64,000 nucleotides of DNA from Paractinoplanes maris (GCF_023544465.1 NZ_JALPVL010000017.1:62001-126000), one strand, 5' to 3'. Shown: positions 16,898 through 25,663, numbered from the stretch's first letter. Translations and numbers: made by a program. Notes: generated from the letters alone by a model not told the origin.

Positions 16898-17374
16898 TCA
16901 GTGCAGGACCGCGTGTGTCCCGAACGTTCTGCGGTGATAGGTCAGCGGTGCCTGCGGGTCGTGGTCGGCGGCCGTCACGCGACCGATGGCCACGATGTGG
17001 TCGCCGCCGGGTATCAGCTGATCCACGTCGCAGGCGAGCCAGCCGCTGACGGCGTCGAGCCGGGGTAGCCCGTGCTGCTGCGACCAGGCGACGCCGGCGA
17101 ATTTCTCGTCGCCTTTGCGGGCGAATGTCAGCGCGAGCCCGCTCTGCTCGGCGGTCAGGACGTTGAGGCCGAACCGCCGGGTCCGGGTGATCATGCTCAG
17201 CAGGTCCGAGTCGCGGTCGAGGGCGACGAGCACCATCGGCGGGTCGAGTGACAGCGAGGTGAACGCGCTGACCGTGGTGCCGTGCGGGCGACCGAGGTCC
17301 ATCGCGGTGACGACAGCGACGGGAGTGGCCACGGCACCCATTACGGCGCGGAAGTCGTCGGCCGAAACCTTCAT
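16898..17374 (-). CDS. Flavin reductase family protein (HpaC-like)
   Basis: 158 residues. The FMN-binding split-barrel signature is complete: FRAVMGAVATPVAVVTA, GTTVSAFTSLSLDPPMVLVALDR, FGLNVLTAEQSGLALTFARKG, GWLACDVDQLIPGGDHIVAIGRV. It uses NAD(P)H to make reduced flavin for a partner monooxygenase. It lies 60 bases after the LLM-class monooxygenase gene on the same strand. The two form a likely two-component flavin monooxygenase operon under the AAGTGG-N10-CCACTT operators upstream of that gene. Confidence 0.9.
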   Translation of the reverse strand: MKVSADDFRAVMGAVATPVAVVTAMDLGRPHGTTVSAFTSLSLDPPMVLVALDRDSDLLSMITRTRRFGLNVLTAEQSGLALTFARKGDEKFAGVAWSQQHGLPRLDAVSGWLACDVDQLIPGGDHIVAIGRVTAADHDPQAPLTYHRRTFGTHAVLH

Positions 17375-17434
17375 GCCAGTGGACTCCCTTCGAGGCTGGC
17401 GGTGCGCCGGACATGGTGCCGGCGCACCGGCTGG

Positions 17435-18475
17435 TTAGAGCTGTCCGAGTTCCTTGCGTACCTGCGGCAGGACCTCGGTGCCGAGCAGTTCGATGGCCTT
17501 GAGGAAGGTGGCGTGGGACATGCCGCCGACGTCCATCTGCAAGATCTGGCGGCTGTGTCCCAGCTTCCGGTGCAGGTCCAGGATGCGGTCGGCGATCTCG
17601 TCGGGTCCGCCGGCGAAGACCATGGCGCCCGGCTCGTAGTTGAGTTCCCGGCCGCTGGGTGCCATGCCGGCGCGGCCGACCTCGGCGGCGCCGGTGGCGA
17701 ACATCCGCATCTCGTAGTCGAGGTAGTCGGCCTTGGCCTGCCTGTTGTCCGCGCCGACGAACCCGTGCACGGCGACGGCGATGTCGGCCTGCTCGGCGGG
17801 GTGTCCGAGGCTGGTCCAGGCTTCGCGGTAGGCGTGGCCGTACTGGGCCCAGTGGTCGACGGTGCCGCCCAGGATGCCGAGGAACATCGGCAGGCCGAGC
17901 TCGGCTGCGCGTAGCACCGATTCGGGGCTGCCGCCGGTACCGAGCCAGATCTTCAGCGGCTGCTCGGGGCGCGGGACGATCAGCGCGTCACGCAGGGGCT
18001 TCTGCCGGTGCGGGCCGTTGAAGGTGACACGGTCGCCGGCGTTGGCGGCGATCAGCAGGTCGAGCTTGGACCGGAAAAGCATGTCGTAGTTGCGGCTGTC
18101 CAGGTCGAACAGCGAGAACGTGATGTCGGAGGACCCACGCCCGGCCACGATCTCGACCCGGCCGGGGGCGATCGCCGCGGCGGTGGCCATCTGCTCGAAG
18201 ACCCGCAGTGGCTCGTCGGTCGACAGCACCGTGACGGTGGTACCCAGTCCGATCCGCTGAGTCGATGCCGCAGCGGCGTTGACCAGCGAGGTCGGTGACG
18301 ACAGCGGCATCGACGGCGTGTGGTGCTCCCCGAAGCCGAAGAAGTCCAGCCCGACCTGCTCGGCGACGTGCACGGCCTCCAGCACGTCGCGGATCGCCTG
18401 AGCGGTGGTGCCGGGGCCGCCGTCGGCGGCGCGCGGGGTGTTGCCGAACGAGTAGACGCCGAGTTCAAGCGCCAT
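17435..18475 (-). CDS. LLM-class flavin-dependent monooxygenase
   Basis: 346 residues, bacterial-luciferase-like. Family stretches: MALELGVYSFGNTPR, GLDFFGFGEHHTPSMPLSSP, the STQRIGLGTTVTVLSTDEPLRVFEQ segment, GRVEIVAGRGSSDITFSLF, QPLKIWLGTGGSPESVLRAAELGLPMFLGILGG. The TTAAGGAGCAACGCC leader gives a good ribosome site before ATG 18475. It should oxidise a small organic substrate with FMNH2 from the downstream flavin reductase. Two copies of the shared TetR-type operator lie 84-139 bases upstream, so it is likely induced by the same signal as the quinone oxidoreductase genes at 24.6-28.1 kb. Confidence 0.88.
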   Translation of the reverse strand: MALELGVYSFGNTPRAADGGPGTTAQAIRDVLEAVHVAEQVGLDFFGFGEHHTPSMPLSSPTSLVNAAAASTQRIGLGTTVTVLSTDEPLRVFEQMATAAAIAPGRVEIVAGRGSSDITFSLFDLDSRNYDMLFRSKLDLLIAANAGDRVTFNGPHRQKPLRDALIVPRPEQPLKIWLGTGGSPESVLRAAELGLPMFLGILGGTVDHWAQYGHAYREAWTSLGHPAEQADIAVAVHGFVGADNRQAKADYLDYEMRMFATGAAEVGRAGMAPSGRELNYEPGAMVFAGGPDEIADRILDLHRKLGHSRQILQMDVGGMSHATFLKAIELLGTEVLPQVRKELGQL

Positions 18476-18558
18476 GGCGTTGCTCCTTAATGGTGATCAG
18501 GCGGTCGAGCGCCGGCCGGGCCCAGCCGGGCCATGCGGTCACGTCACTACGGTCGCAC

Positions 18559-18614
18559 AAGTGGAAGGCATCTACCACTTATTCGAACTGTGAAGTGGAA
18601 GATAGTCTCCATTT
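18559..18614. promoter_or_regulatory. Two AAGTGG-N10-CCACTT operator copies upstream of the LLM operon
   Basis: Site 1 is AAGTGG (18559-18564) with CCACTT (18575-18580). Site 2 is AAGTGG (18593-18598) with CCATTT (18609-18614). Spacing is 10 bases in both. The same motif with the same spacing flanks the two TetR genes near 24.6 and 27.3 kb. Confidence 0.75.
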
Positions 18615-18714
18615 GTTCGAGTCACGCCGGGCGCTGGGATGACACGGCGCATTCGCGGTCGCGGGCCGGACTGCTGGCTCGCCTCGCACGGTGGTAGTGC
18701 GGGGCCGTGCTGGG

Positions 18715-19752
18715 TCAGGCGGCGGCGAAGGTGGCCGGCTCGGCCTTCGCCTCGTCGGCGGCCGCGGCCCGGCGTGAGCGGTGGTGCCCGAGCAGGCTCA
18801 GCACCGCGCCGAGTACGAGCCAGCCGAGCAGGACGAGCACCGAATACTCGGAGCCGTGACCGTCGAAGTACGCGGTCGACCGCAGCAGGTGACCGCCGGC
18901 ACCGGGCGGAAGCAGCTGGCCGAAGGTTCCGGACCAGCCGGGCAGCATCTCGGGCGCGGTGGAGGTCCCGGACAGCGGGTTGCCGAGCAACATCATCGTG
19001 ATGCCGCCGACGGCGAAGCCCGGGTAGCCGAGCAGCGACTCCAGACCGAGGATGGTCAGCGACGTCGCGGCGACGGTCAGCGCGATCGCGCCGGCGTTCA
19101 GCAGGTAGGAACCGTCCAGCGAGCCGAGCCAGAACTGCAGGATGGCGGCCATGGCCAACCCGCCGGTGACGGCGAAGGTGAAGGCGCCGACGACCCGGCG
19201 GCGCCGGCCGCGGACCAGGTTGGTGAGTAGTACGGCGGCGAGCATGCCGCCGATCACCAGGGGCAGAGCCCCGGCGGCCAGGCCGGCGCCGCGCGGGTCG
19301 TCGGCGGGCAGGGCGACGAGATCACGCACCGCTACCGCCGGGCTGGTGCCCTGGGCCTGCGCCTGGCCGAGCGCGTTGCCCACGCTCTGCAGCGTCTGGG
19401 CGATCGAGGCGCTGCCCGCAGAGGCCACGAGGACCTGCGGGGTGCCGGTGCTGACGTCGATGGCGCCGTACACCTCGCGGTCGCGGATCAGCTTCTCAGC
19501 GGCGGCGGTGTCGGCGACCCGGGTGACGTCGAAGGCGTCCGGCAGGCGCTGGTCGAGAGCGGCGCTGACCTGGTCGACGGCCGCGGCGGGCCCGGCGATG
19601 GCGATGGGTACGTCGTGCACTGATGATCGCACCGCCGGCCAGGCGAAGGCGGTGAGTAGCACGCTGATGATCAGGGTGAGCAGTGCGACGGCCTTGGCCA
19701 CCGCCGACCATGGTGACTTTGCGGTGCTGGCTGCCGGGGCCTCGGAGGCCAT
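18715..19752 (-). CDS. Multi-pass membrane protein, YhgE/Pip or ABC-2 permease-like
   Basis: 345 residues from ATG 19752. One N-terminal membrane helix (AVALLTLIISVLLTAFAWPAV) is followed by an extracellular domain of about 130 residues (VPIAIAGPAAAVDQVSAALDQRLPDAFDVTRV), then about five helices (ALPLVIGGMLAAVLLTNLV; AFTFAVTGGLAMAAILQFWL; the YLLNAGAIALTVAATSLTIL stretch; FAVGGITMMLLGNPL; LVLLGWLVLGAVLSLLG). This is the ABC-2/YhgE-type membrane layout, but no ATPase gene adjoins, so the transport role is uncertain. It is divergent from a TetR gene whose operator-like palindromes lie between them, suggesting TetR-controlled export of a toxic compound. Confidence 0.75.
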   Translation of the reverse strand: MASEAPAASTAKSPWSAVAKAVALLTLIISVLLTAFAWPAVRSSVHDVPIAIAGPAAAVDQVSAALDQRLPDAFDVTRVADTAAAEKLIRDREVYGAIDVSTGTPQVLVASAGSASIAQTLQSVGNALGQAQAQGTSPAVAVRDLVALPADDPRGAGLAAGALPLVIGGMLAAVLLTNLVRGRRRRVVGAFTFAVTGGLAMAAILQFWLGSLDGSYLLNAGAIALTVAATSLTILGLESLLGYPGFAVGGITMMLLGNPLSGTSTAPEMLPGWSGTFGQLLPPGAGGHLLRSTAYFDGHGSEYSVLVLLGWLVLGAVLSLLGHHRSRRAAAADEAKAEPATFAAA

Positions 19753-19764
19753 GGGGAACTCCTT

Positions 19765-19836
19765 AAAAGAACGACTATTCGCTTTTCGATCATTGCATTG
19801 CGGCGAGCGCAGTGAGAAGAACGAGCGTTCGCCTTT
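19765..19836. promoter_or_regulatory. Two TetR-operator-like palindromes
   Basis: AAAAGAACGACTATTCGCTT (from 19765) and AAGAACGAGCGTTCGCCTTT (19817-19836) are two copies of AAGAACGA-N3-TTCGC-(T/C)TTT. The second has a GAACG-AG-CGTTC palindromic core. One copy abuts the membrane-protein start, the other the TetR start. Confidence 0.6.
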
Positions 19837-19848
19837 ATCCTTCGTCAC

Positions 19849-20466
19849 ATGCCCCGCGTCTCTGAGCAGTACCGGGCCGGTCGCCGCGCTGAGATCGTCG
19901 CCGGCGCAGCCCGGCTGTTCGCCGCCAACGGCTTCCACGCCACGTCGATGGCCGACATCATCAGCGAGTGCGGCCTGTCCGCCGGAGCCGTCTACCGGTA
20001 CTTCAGCAGCAAGGAAGAGCTGATCGCGGCGGTGGCGGAGACAGCGCTGAACACAGCCGACGAGGTGTTCCAGGCGATGCTCGCCGACGGCGCGGCCCCG
20101 TCACCCCAGGACGCGCTGGCCGCGATCATCACGACGATCACCGAACAGATCGCCCGGGACCCGGTCACCGGCGTCGACCTGACGCGGGTCGGGGTGCAGG
20201 TATGGGCCGAGGCGCTGCGCAACCCCGTCCTCGCCGTCCGCGCCAATGAGGTCTACCTGCGGTTGCGGGGACATTTCGCCGAGGTGGCCCGCCGCTGGCA
20301 GGCTGCCGGGAACCTGCCCGCCGAGGCGGTGCCGGAGCAGGTCGGCGCCGCGATGCTCAGCCTCGTGCAGGGCTTCGTGCTGCAGTCGCTGCTGATCGAC
20401 GACACCGACCCCGGCGACTACATCGCCGGCGTGCGGTGGCTGCTGCCCCGTCCGGGCGGGGAATAG
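19849..20466 (+). CDS. TetR/AcrR-family regulator
   Basis: 205 residues. The helix-turn-helix lies at residues about 27-50 (SMADIISECGLSAGAVYRYFSSKEELIAAV), preceded by the usual RRAEIVAGAARLFAANGF. A C-terminal ligand domain follows (TETR_C_6-like: RVGVQVWAEALRNPVL). ATG 19849 is followed closely by the conserved MPRVSEQYRAGRR start. It is divergent from the membrane protein at 18715-19752 with two palindromes between, so it most likely represses that gene and itself. Confidence 0.9.
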   Translation: MPRVSEQYRAGRRAEIVAGAARLFAANGFHATSMADIISECGLSAGAVYRYFSSKEELIAAVAETALNTADEVFQAMLADGAAPSPQDALAAIITTITEQIARDPVTGVDLTRVGVQVWAEALRNPVLAVRANEVYLRLRGHFAEVARRWQAAGNLPAEAVPEQVGAAMLSLVQGFVLQSLLIDDTDPGDYIAGVRWLLPRPGGE

Positions 20467-20527
20467 CACTAGGACGATCGGGTACGCCGATCGGCATGAT
20501 GGACTTCCTGACGAACGTGGCAGCGCG

Positions 20528-20944
20528 GTGACGGCCGGGCGTGGCCTGCTGCGGACCTTGGCGGCGACTACCGCCGTCGCGGGCTTCGTGGCCGACTGGA
20601 ATCGCACGCACCTGTTCAACCCGGCGTGGCCGCCGCATGCCCGCTTCCACGACGCGATGACCATCGCGCTCGGCACCGCCCTGGGCGGTACGGCCCTGTA
20701 CCTGCTGCGTGAGGGGGCGGACGACCGGGACGTGGCCCTCGGCGCAACACTGCCGGCACTGTTCTGGGCCTCCATGGGCGCCGCATTCACCTTCCCCGGC
20801 ACCGCGGGCATGGAGGTGGAGTTCCCGCAGTACGTCCCCAAGGTGCACGGGGTGTGGATCAACGAGCGTTTCCCGGCGGTCGCGATGACGCTCGCCGCCG
20901 CCGGCGCGTACGCCCTGGAGCGCCGCAGCCGGCAGGCGGCGTAG
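20528..20944 (+). CDS. Small integral membrane protein, possibly DUF6640 family
   Basis: 138 residues with four hydrophobic segments: LLRTLAATTAVAGFVADW; ALGTALGGTALYLL; ATLPALFWASMGAAFTF; PAVAMTLAAAGAYALE. The motif WNRTHLFNPAWPPHARFHDA is distinctive and matches my memory of the DUF6640 group, but I cannot confirm it. GTG start at 20528, 61 bases after the tetR gene on the same strand, so it may be co-transcribed. Function unknown. Confidence 0.7.
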   Translation: MTAGRGLLRTLAATTAVAGFVADWNRTHLFNPAWPPHARFHDAMTIALGTALGGTALYLLREGADDRDVALGATLPALFWASMGAAFTFPGTAGMEVEFPQYVPKVHGVWINERFPAVAMTLAAAGAYALERRSRQAA

Positions 20945-21009
20945 CCCGCTCGGCGGCAGAACCGATCCTCCCCGGTGGGCGGTCTCGTTGATCTGCTCCG
21001 CCGGTGAGC

Positions 21010-21651
21010 TCAGTTGCTGATGGCGGGGGCCCGGCGAACGTACGTGTCGTCGTCGACCTGGGCGGCGGTGAACGCGGCGATGTCGGCGCGGGTCACGGCG
21101 AAACCGATCCGGTCGGTGGCGAAGAAGCCGGCGCGCACCCGGCCCTTCTTCGGCTCATTGGTGGGGCGGATGAAGCGCACGATCGTCCAGTCGAGGTCGG
21201 AGGCCATCACCGGGTCGGTCATGCCGCGGATCTCCTCGTAGGCGCGGCGTCCGAATGTCTGGGGCAGCAGGCGGATGAGCCGCGTCTGCCAGGTCGGCCG
21301 CTCCTGCGGGTCCCAGACGGCGGGGGTGGCGTGGCAGACGTAGCGCCGCACGCCGTGGCGGTGCATGGCGTCGAGCAGATGATGGGTGCCCTCGGTGAGC
21401 GGGTGCCCCTTCTCGTCGCGGGTCAGCACGGGGCCGAGGGCGGAGACGACGGCATCGGCTCCGGCAATCGCGGCATCGATCGCGTCCTGGTCGGACATCT
21501 CGCCGACGAAGACACGGACGCGGTCGCCCCAGGACGCGGGAACCTTGCCGGGATGGCGCGCGTAGGCGGTGACGTGGTGGCCGCGATCGAGGAGCTCAAC
21601 GACGGTCAGGGAGCCGATGGCGCCGGTAGCGCCGAAGACGGTGACGTTCAC
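21010..21651 (-). CDS. NAD(P)-binding NmrA-like SDR protein
   Basis: 213 residues beginning with the Rossmann motif MNVTVFGATGAIGSLTVVEL (GxxGxxG). ADAVVSALGPVL and LDWTIVRFIRP follow, both typical of atypical NmrA/HSCARG-like reductases or redox sensors. It is a close paralogue of the protein at 27459-28100: both start MNVTVFGATGAIG and end APAISN with TRADIAAFTAAQ just before. It lies on the same strand as the DoxX-like gene at 21814, 162 bases apart, probably both controlled by the divergent MarR gene at 22303. Confidence 0.85.
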   Translation of the reverse strand: MNVTVFGATGAIGSLTVVELLDRGHHVTAYARHPGKVPASWGDRVRVFVGEMSDQDAIDAAIAGADAVVSALGPVLTRDEKGHPLTEGTHHLLDAMHRHGVRRYVCHATPAVWDPQERPTWQTRLIRLLPQTFGRRAYEEIRGMTDPVMASDLDWTIVRFIRPTNEPKKGRVRAGFFATDRIGFAVTRADIAAFTAAQVDDDTYVRRAPAISN

Positions 21652-21813
21652 AGGTCTCTCTTCGTTCGGGTTCGGGCCGTCCGGGCGTCAGTAGCCAGGG
21701 CGTGCCCGACGGGCGGGGTGGCGCGTCGTCGCCGGCGGTTGCCGGCAGCGGCGCCCCTCCCCCCGGCTCTGCGGGCTGGTCCGTCGTCAGGTCATCGCCG
21801 CGGACCGTGGCGT

Positions 21814-22164
21814 TCAGAGCGTCGCGATGCCCAGCACCAGCGGCGCCACGGCGACGAGCATGATGGCGGCCGGCGCGCCGACGCCCTTCTTGTCGCCCGC
21901 GCGCAGATGGGTGATCACGGCACCCACGAAGTAGAGGACGACACCGATGGCTGCCGCGATGCCCAGCGGGCGGTAGAAGATGCCGATCAGAAGCCCCAGC
22001 GCGCCCGCGATCTTGACCAGGCCGAGAGGCAGGAACCAGCTGTCCCGGACGCCGATGGCCTTCAGCGTCTCCGTGATCTTCGGGTCGCGGGTGATGTCGC
22101 CACGGGCCGACATGAGCAAGACGAGTGACAGCAGGACAGCGACGACGACATAAGCGATGAACAC
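21814..22164 (-). CDS. DoxX-like membrane protein
   Basis: 116 residues from GTG 22164, placed by a GGAG nine bases upstream. Four membrane helices: VFIAYVVVAVLLSLVLLMSA; FLPLGLVKIAGALGLLIGIF; LGIAAAIGVVLYFVGAVITH; AAIMLVAVAPLVLGIATL. The KIAGALGLL and YFVGAVITHLRAGD motifs place it with DoxX-like proteins, related to the protein at 6114-6455. It is divergent from the MarR gene at 22303, whose target it probably is. Confidence 0.82.
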   Translation of the reverse strand: MFIAYVVVAVLLSLVLLMSARGDITRDPKITETLKAIGVRDSWFLPLGLVKIAGALGLLIGIFYRPLGIAAAIGVVLYFVGAVITHLRAGDKKGVGAPAAIMLVAVAPLVLGIATL

Positions 22165-22302
22165 GGAGAACTCCAGAGAAAGACGAGACGGGTCCGTCGA
22201 GCGGGCACGACCACAGCGCGGCACAAGTGTGCCGTCGCCGATAATGTAAGTGCTTCAACGATTGGCGTCAAACGACGATACTGGGCTTGGTATGGTCGGG
22301 TC

Positions 22303-22833
22303 ATGGCTCCACGATCGGGCGGTAGTGCCCCCACCTCCGGCGCTCCCGTCGACACCCCCGGCCGCGACGGCACACCCGCATCCGTCGGCCCGGAGTTCCG
22401 CCTCTCCCTGCTGCTCGCGCGGCATGGCGGCAGCACCGACGCCCGCATCCGTGAGGCACTTACCACGTCCGGGGTCACCCCCCGCCACGCCATCGTGCTG
22501 ATGCACCTCGACGGCGGTCAGGTCAGCCAGCGTGACCTCGGCGCCCGGCTCGGTGTCGACCCCAGCGTCCTGGTCACTCTCCTCAACGCCCTGGAGGACC
22601 GCGACCTCGTGCGACGGCGCCGGGATCCGACCGATCGGCGCCGTCACATCGTCGAGATCACCGAAGCGGGCGCGGCGGCCGCGACCAAGCTCGACGCCGC
22701 CATCGGCCGGGTCGAGGACGAACTCTTCGCCGACCTCACCGCTCAGGAACGCGACACTCTGCATTCGCTGCTGGCCCGGGTCCGCACCACCCTCGCCGAC
22801 GCCTGCGACGGCGAGGCGGATACGGACCTCTGA
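22303..22833 (+). CDS. MarR-family regulator
   Basis: 176 residues. The winged helix-turn-helix is canonical: GGQVSQRDLGARLGVDPSVLVTLLNALEDRDLVRRRRDPTDRRRHIVEITEAG. The N-terminal 30 residues are Pro/Ser-rich and poorly conserved, so the true start could be an internal codon. It is divergent from the DoxX-like gene across 138 bases that contain two TCAA(A)CGA repeats (near 22254 and 22268), possible binding sites. It converges on the SDR gene with 17 bases between stops. Confidence 0.87.
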   Translation: MAPRSGGSAPTSGAPVDTPGRDGTPASVGPEFRLSLLLARHGGSTDARIREALTTSGVTPRHAIVLMHLDGGQVSQRDLGARLGVDPSVLVTLLNALEDRDLVRRRRDPTDRRRHIVEITEAGAAAATKLDAAIGRVEDELFADLTAQERDTLHSLLARVRTTLADACDGEADTDL

Positions 22834-22850
22834 TGGTGCTGCTGGTGAGT

Positions 22851-23561
22851 TCAGCCCCCGGTGCGTAGCGCGTCGGAGATGGTCTTCGCGCCGCCGTGTG
22901 AACTGGCACCGCCGTCCACCGGGATCTCGGCGCCGGTCACGAACGCTGCCGCGTCGCTGAGCAGGAACGCCACGACGGCCGCGACCTCCTGCGGCGTGCC
23001 GGTGCGGCCGAGCGGAGTCTCCGCGACCGCAGCGGTGCGGAACGCGGGCGCGGCCGAAGCGGTCATCGGGGTGTCGATGAAGCCGGGGTGCACGATGTTG
23101 ACCCGGATACCGCGCCGTCCGAGTTCAAGGCAGGCGGCATGGGTCAGACCGCGCAACGACCACTTGCTGGCGGTGTACGCGATCGGATAGTGCCCCTGCA
23201 GCGCGGCGAGTGAGCCGATGTTGACAATCGAGGCGCCGGCATCCATCAGCGGCGCGAGCGCCTGGATCCCGAGCATCGGCCCGATGACGTTGACGGCGTG
23301 CACGTGGGCGAATGCTTCCGCGGTGACCTCACCGAGCCGGGCCCGCCACGTCGCCCCGGCGCAGTTGACCAATCCGTGCAGCGGTCGGCCATGCAGGTCG
23401 TCGGCGAGTTGTGCCCAGGCCGCGGGATCGCGTACATCGAGAGCCCGCACGTCATCCGCGGGTTCGAGGTCGAGCCCGATCACCTCGATGCCTGCTGCCG
23501 TCACAGTGGCGGCGACAGCCGCACCGATACCCGAAGCTGCCCCCGTCACGACGACGATCAT
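22851..23561 (-). CDS. Short-chain dehydrogenase/reductase (classical SDR)
   Basis: 236 residues from ATG 23561 (MIVVVTGAASGIGAAVA). Cofactor motif TGAASGIG, LVNCAGA (NNAG-like), catalytic Ser in NIGSLAA, YTASK (YxxxK, with Tyr and Lys), and the C-terminal PVDGGASSHGG are all present. The acidic residue after strand 2 (GLDLEPADD) suggests NAD(H) preference. Upstream reading frame was rejected because the Rossmann motif begins at this Met. Substrate unknown. Confidence 0.9.
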   Translation of the reverse strand: MIVVVTGAASGIGAAVAATVTAAGIEVIGLDLEPADDVRALDVRDPAAWAQLADDLHGRPLHGLVNCAGATWRARLGEVTAEAFAHVHAVNVIGPMLGIQALAPLMDAGASIVNIGSLAALQGHYPIAYTASKWSLRGLTHAACLELGRRGIRVNIVHPGFIDTPMTASAAPAFRTAAVAETPLGRTGTPQEVAAVVAFLLSDAAAFVTGAEIPVDGGASSHGGAKTISDALRTGG

Positions 23562-23876
23562 CGGGAACTCCGATGCCGTCCGGCGAGCAAGGTGGTCGTG
23601 TCCCTGCCGGGACCGGCCCGGTGTGAGCGCTCTGGCACAGTGCTCCCCTCTTGGATGTCGACGTCGGACCACTGTGCCGGGGCCATAGCGGCTGCGGAAG
23701 GCGCAACCGGCGATGCCGGCCATAACCACCGCTGATGGAAGCCGCACTCGGTCAGCCTCGAACCTTCGGTCCGCGAGAGGTGGCCGGGAGCGCCCGACCA
23801 GTTCACCGCGGGGCGCCGATGTGCTGCGCGGTCAGCCCTTCGGCGTAGACCTTGAGAGAAAACTGATCGCGGGTCA
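23562..23876. other. Non-coding interval between SDR and TetR genes
   Basis: About 315 bases with no gene I can support on either strand. It must hold the SDR promoter on the minus strand and the 3' end of the tetR transcript. No operator repeat, hairpin or RNA gene was recognised. Confidence 0.5.
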
Positions 23877-24557
23877 TCACCGCCCGGCGCGCTGCTGACG
23901 CTGGCGGCCGGTGGCACGCAGCATGGCCCTGTACATCTGCCGGGGCGCGGGCGGGTCGGGCAGCGGCTGGGCCGACTGTGCGGCGCAGGCCTGCAGCAGG
24001 TAGCCGACGAACCGGCGCCAGGCGTCCGGAGCGGCGTCGCCGATCGAGGTGAGTACACCGGCGTTGGCCATCAGGAACATCGGCAGGTCCTCGGTGGAGA
24101 AGTCGGCGCGCAACCGGCCTGCGGCTTTCGCGCGGCCGATCAGTGCGGTGAAGTCGGCGAAAGCGTGGTCACGCGAGGCCTCGAACTGCTTGGCTGTGGG
24201 GAACGTCATGGTCAGCACGGTCGTGAAGCCGCGGTCGCCGGCCTGCATGGCGCAGATCGTCTCGACATAGACGCAGAACCCGTGCCACGGGTCCGGATCC
24301 GCCAGAGCCTGGCGCGCAGCGTCGGCGTACGCGCTCATCTTGGCCTCGAAGGCGGCGGCGACCAGGTCGGCACGGGTCGGATAGCGGCGGTACAGCGTGC
24401 CCACACCGACGCCGGCACGCCGCGCGATGTCCTCCATCGGCACGTCGAGTCCGTGTTCGGCGAAGGCCTCACGGGCGGCGGCGACGATGCGCTGCCGGTT
24501 GCGTTCGGCGTCGACGCGCAGGCCGGCGCCGGCGTGGGGTGCAGTCGGGGAGCTCAT
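23877..24557 (-). CDS. TetR/AcrR regulator, paralogue A of the AAGTGG regulon
   Basis: 226 residues from ATG 24557. The N-terminus (LRVDAERNRQRIVAAAREAFAEHG) and helix-turn-helix (PMEDIARRAGVGVGTLYRRYPTRADLV) are nearly the same as in the TetR at 26573-27253. The C-terminal part shares MQAGDRGFT and FLMANAGVL with it. Two copies of AAGTGG-N10-CCACTT separate it from the divergent quinone oxidoreductase, the nearer one 16 bases from its start. Autorepression and control of 24658-26512 are inferred from that placement. The longer upstream frame was rejected because it runs across the operators and the neighbouring gene. Confidence 0.9.
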   Translation of the reverse strand: MSSPTAPHAGAGLRVDAERNRQRIVAAAREAFAEHGLDVPMEDIARRAGVGVGTLYRRYPTRADLVAAAFEAKMSAYADAARQALADPDPWHGFCVYVETICAMQAGDRGFTTVLTMTFPTAKQFEASRDHAFADFTALIGRAKAAGRLRADFSTEDLPMFLMANAGVLTSIGDAAPDAWRRFVGYLLQACAAQSAQPLPDPPAPRQMYRAMLRATGRQRQQRAGR

Positions 24558-24572
24558 AGTTGCAGAGTACGG

Positions 24573-24640
24573 ACAAGTGGAAGCACCCGTCCACTTGTCT
24601 GCTACGCTCGGTGCAGCAACTGGAAAGCACACTCCACTTT
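24573..24640. promoter_or_regulatory. Two AAGTGG-N10-CCACTT operators between tetR and the quinone oxidoreductase
   Basis: Site 1 is ACAAGTGG (24573-24580) with CCACTTGT (24591-24598), a perfect 8-bp inverted repeat with 10-base spacing. Site 2 is AACTGG (24618-24623) with CCACTT (24634-24639), also 10 bases apart. Confidence 0.8.
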
Positions 24641-24657
24641 CTGCTAGGAGACTTGAG

Positions 24658-25578
24658 ATGAAGGCAGTAGTTCTTCCCGAGCACGGCGCCCAGGTCGAGG
24701 TCACCGAGGTCGCGAAGCCCGAGCCGGCCGCCGGCGAGGTCCTCGTCAAGGTGCAGGCGTCGTCGATCAACGGCTTCGACCTGTCGGTCGCCGGCGGGCA
24801 CGTCGCCGGCATGATGGAGCACCGCTACCCCGTCGTGCTGGGCAAGGACTTCGCCGGCACCGTCGAGGCGGTCGGTGAGGGCGTCACCCGGTTCGCGACC
24901 GGCGACACGGTGTTCGGCGTGGTCACCAAGGCCTACCTGGGCGACGGTGGCTTCGGTGAGTACGTGACCGTGCCGGAAGCGGTCGGTCTGGCCAAGCTCC
25001 CCGACGGGGCCGACATCGCCGCTGCCGGCGCGCTGGGCTTGGCCGGCACCGCTGCCGTCGACGCGCTCACCGCGGCCGCCCCGCAGTCGGGCGAGACCGT
25101 GCTGATCAGCGGCGCCACCGGTGGCGTCGGTGCGATCGCCCTGCAGTACGCGGTGGCAGCCGGTGCCACGGTGATCGCCACCGCCAAGCCCGGTGCCGAG
25201 GAGGAGTTCGTCCGCAGCCTCGGCGCCCACCAGGTCGTCGACCACAGCGGCGACGTGCCCGCCCAGGTGCGCGCCGCCAGCCCGGACGGCGTCGACGTGA
25301 TCGTGCACCTCGCCGGTGACGCCGCCGCCCTGGTGCAGCTGCTGACCGAGAAGGGCCGCGTCGCCAGCACCATGGGCTTCGGCGCCGACCAGCACCCGGC
25401 GGCCACGTTCGTCTACGCCAACCCGGCCGAGGCCACCCTGGACCGCCTCGCCGGTGACCTCGCCGCCGGTCGCATCACCGTGCCGGTCGCCAAGACCTAC
25501 GCCCTGAATGAGGTCCCCGCCGCTTTCGGTGACTTCGCCGGCGGCACCCTCGGCAAGATCGGCATCACGGTCTCCTGA
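24658..25578 (+). CDS. Zinc-independent quinone oxidoreductase (MDR family)
   Basis: 306 residues. MKAVVLPEHGAQVEVTEV start, SSINGFDLSVAGG, the PVVLGKDFAGTVEAVGEGV segment, and the NADPH-binding motif VLISGATGGVGAIALQYA are all typical of the medium-chain quinone reductase group. No zinc ligands are seen. GGAGACTTGAG precedes ATG 24658. It probably reduces quinones or enones with NADPH. It is followed by the NmrA-like gene 85 bases downstream, and its promoter contains two shared TetR operators. Confidence 0.9.
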   Translation: MKAVVLPEHGAQVEVTEVAKPEPAAGEVLVKVQASSINGFDLSVAGGHVAGMMEHRYPVVLGKDFAGTVEAVGEGVTRFATGDTVFGVVTKAYLGDGGFGEYVTVPEAVGLAKLPDGADIAAAGALGLAGTAAVDALTAAAPQSGETVLISGATGGVGAIALQYAVAAGATVIATAKPGAEEEFVRSLGAHQVVDHSGDVPAQVRAASPDGVDVIVHLAGDAAALVQLLTEKGRVASTMGFGADQHPAATFVYANPAEATLDRLAGDLAAGRITVPVAKTYALNEVPAAFGDFAGGTLGKIGITVS

Positions 25579-25663
25579 CCACCCTCTCCCCCAGCCCACG
25601 ACGCGCGGCGCTCACCTCTCCCGACACCGCACCTCGAGCCGTACGAAACAGGAGCAAATCAAC

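Noticed and set aside
16898..18475. Part of a secondary-metabolite gene cluster
   Set aside because: No PKS, NRPS, terpene or RiPP core enzyme is near; the operators point to a redox stress regulon.
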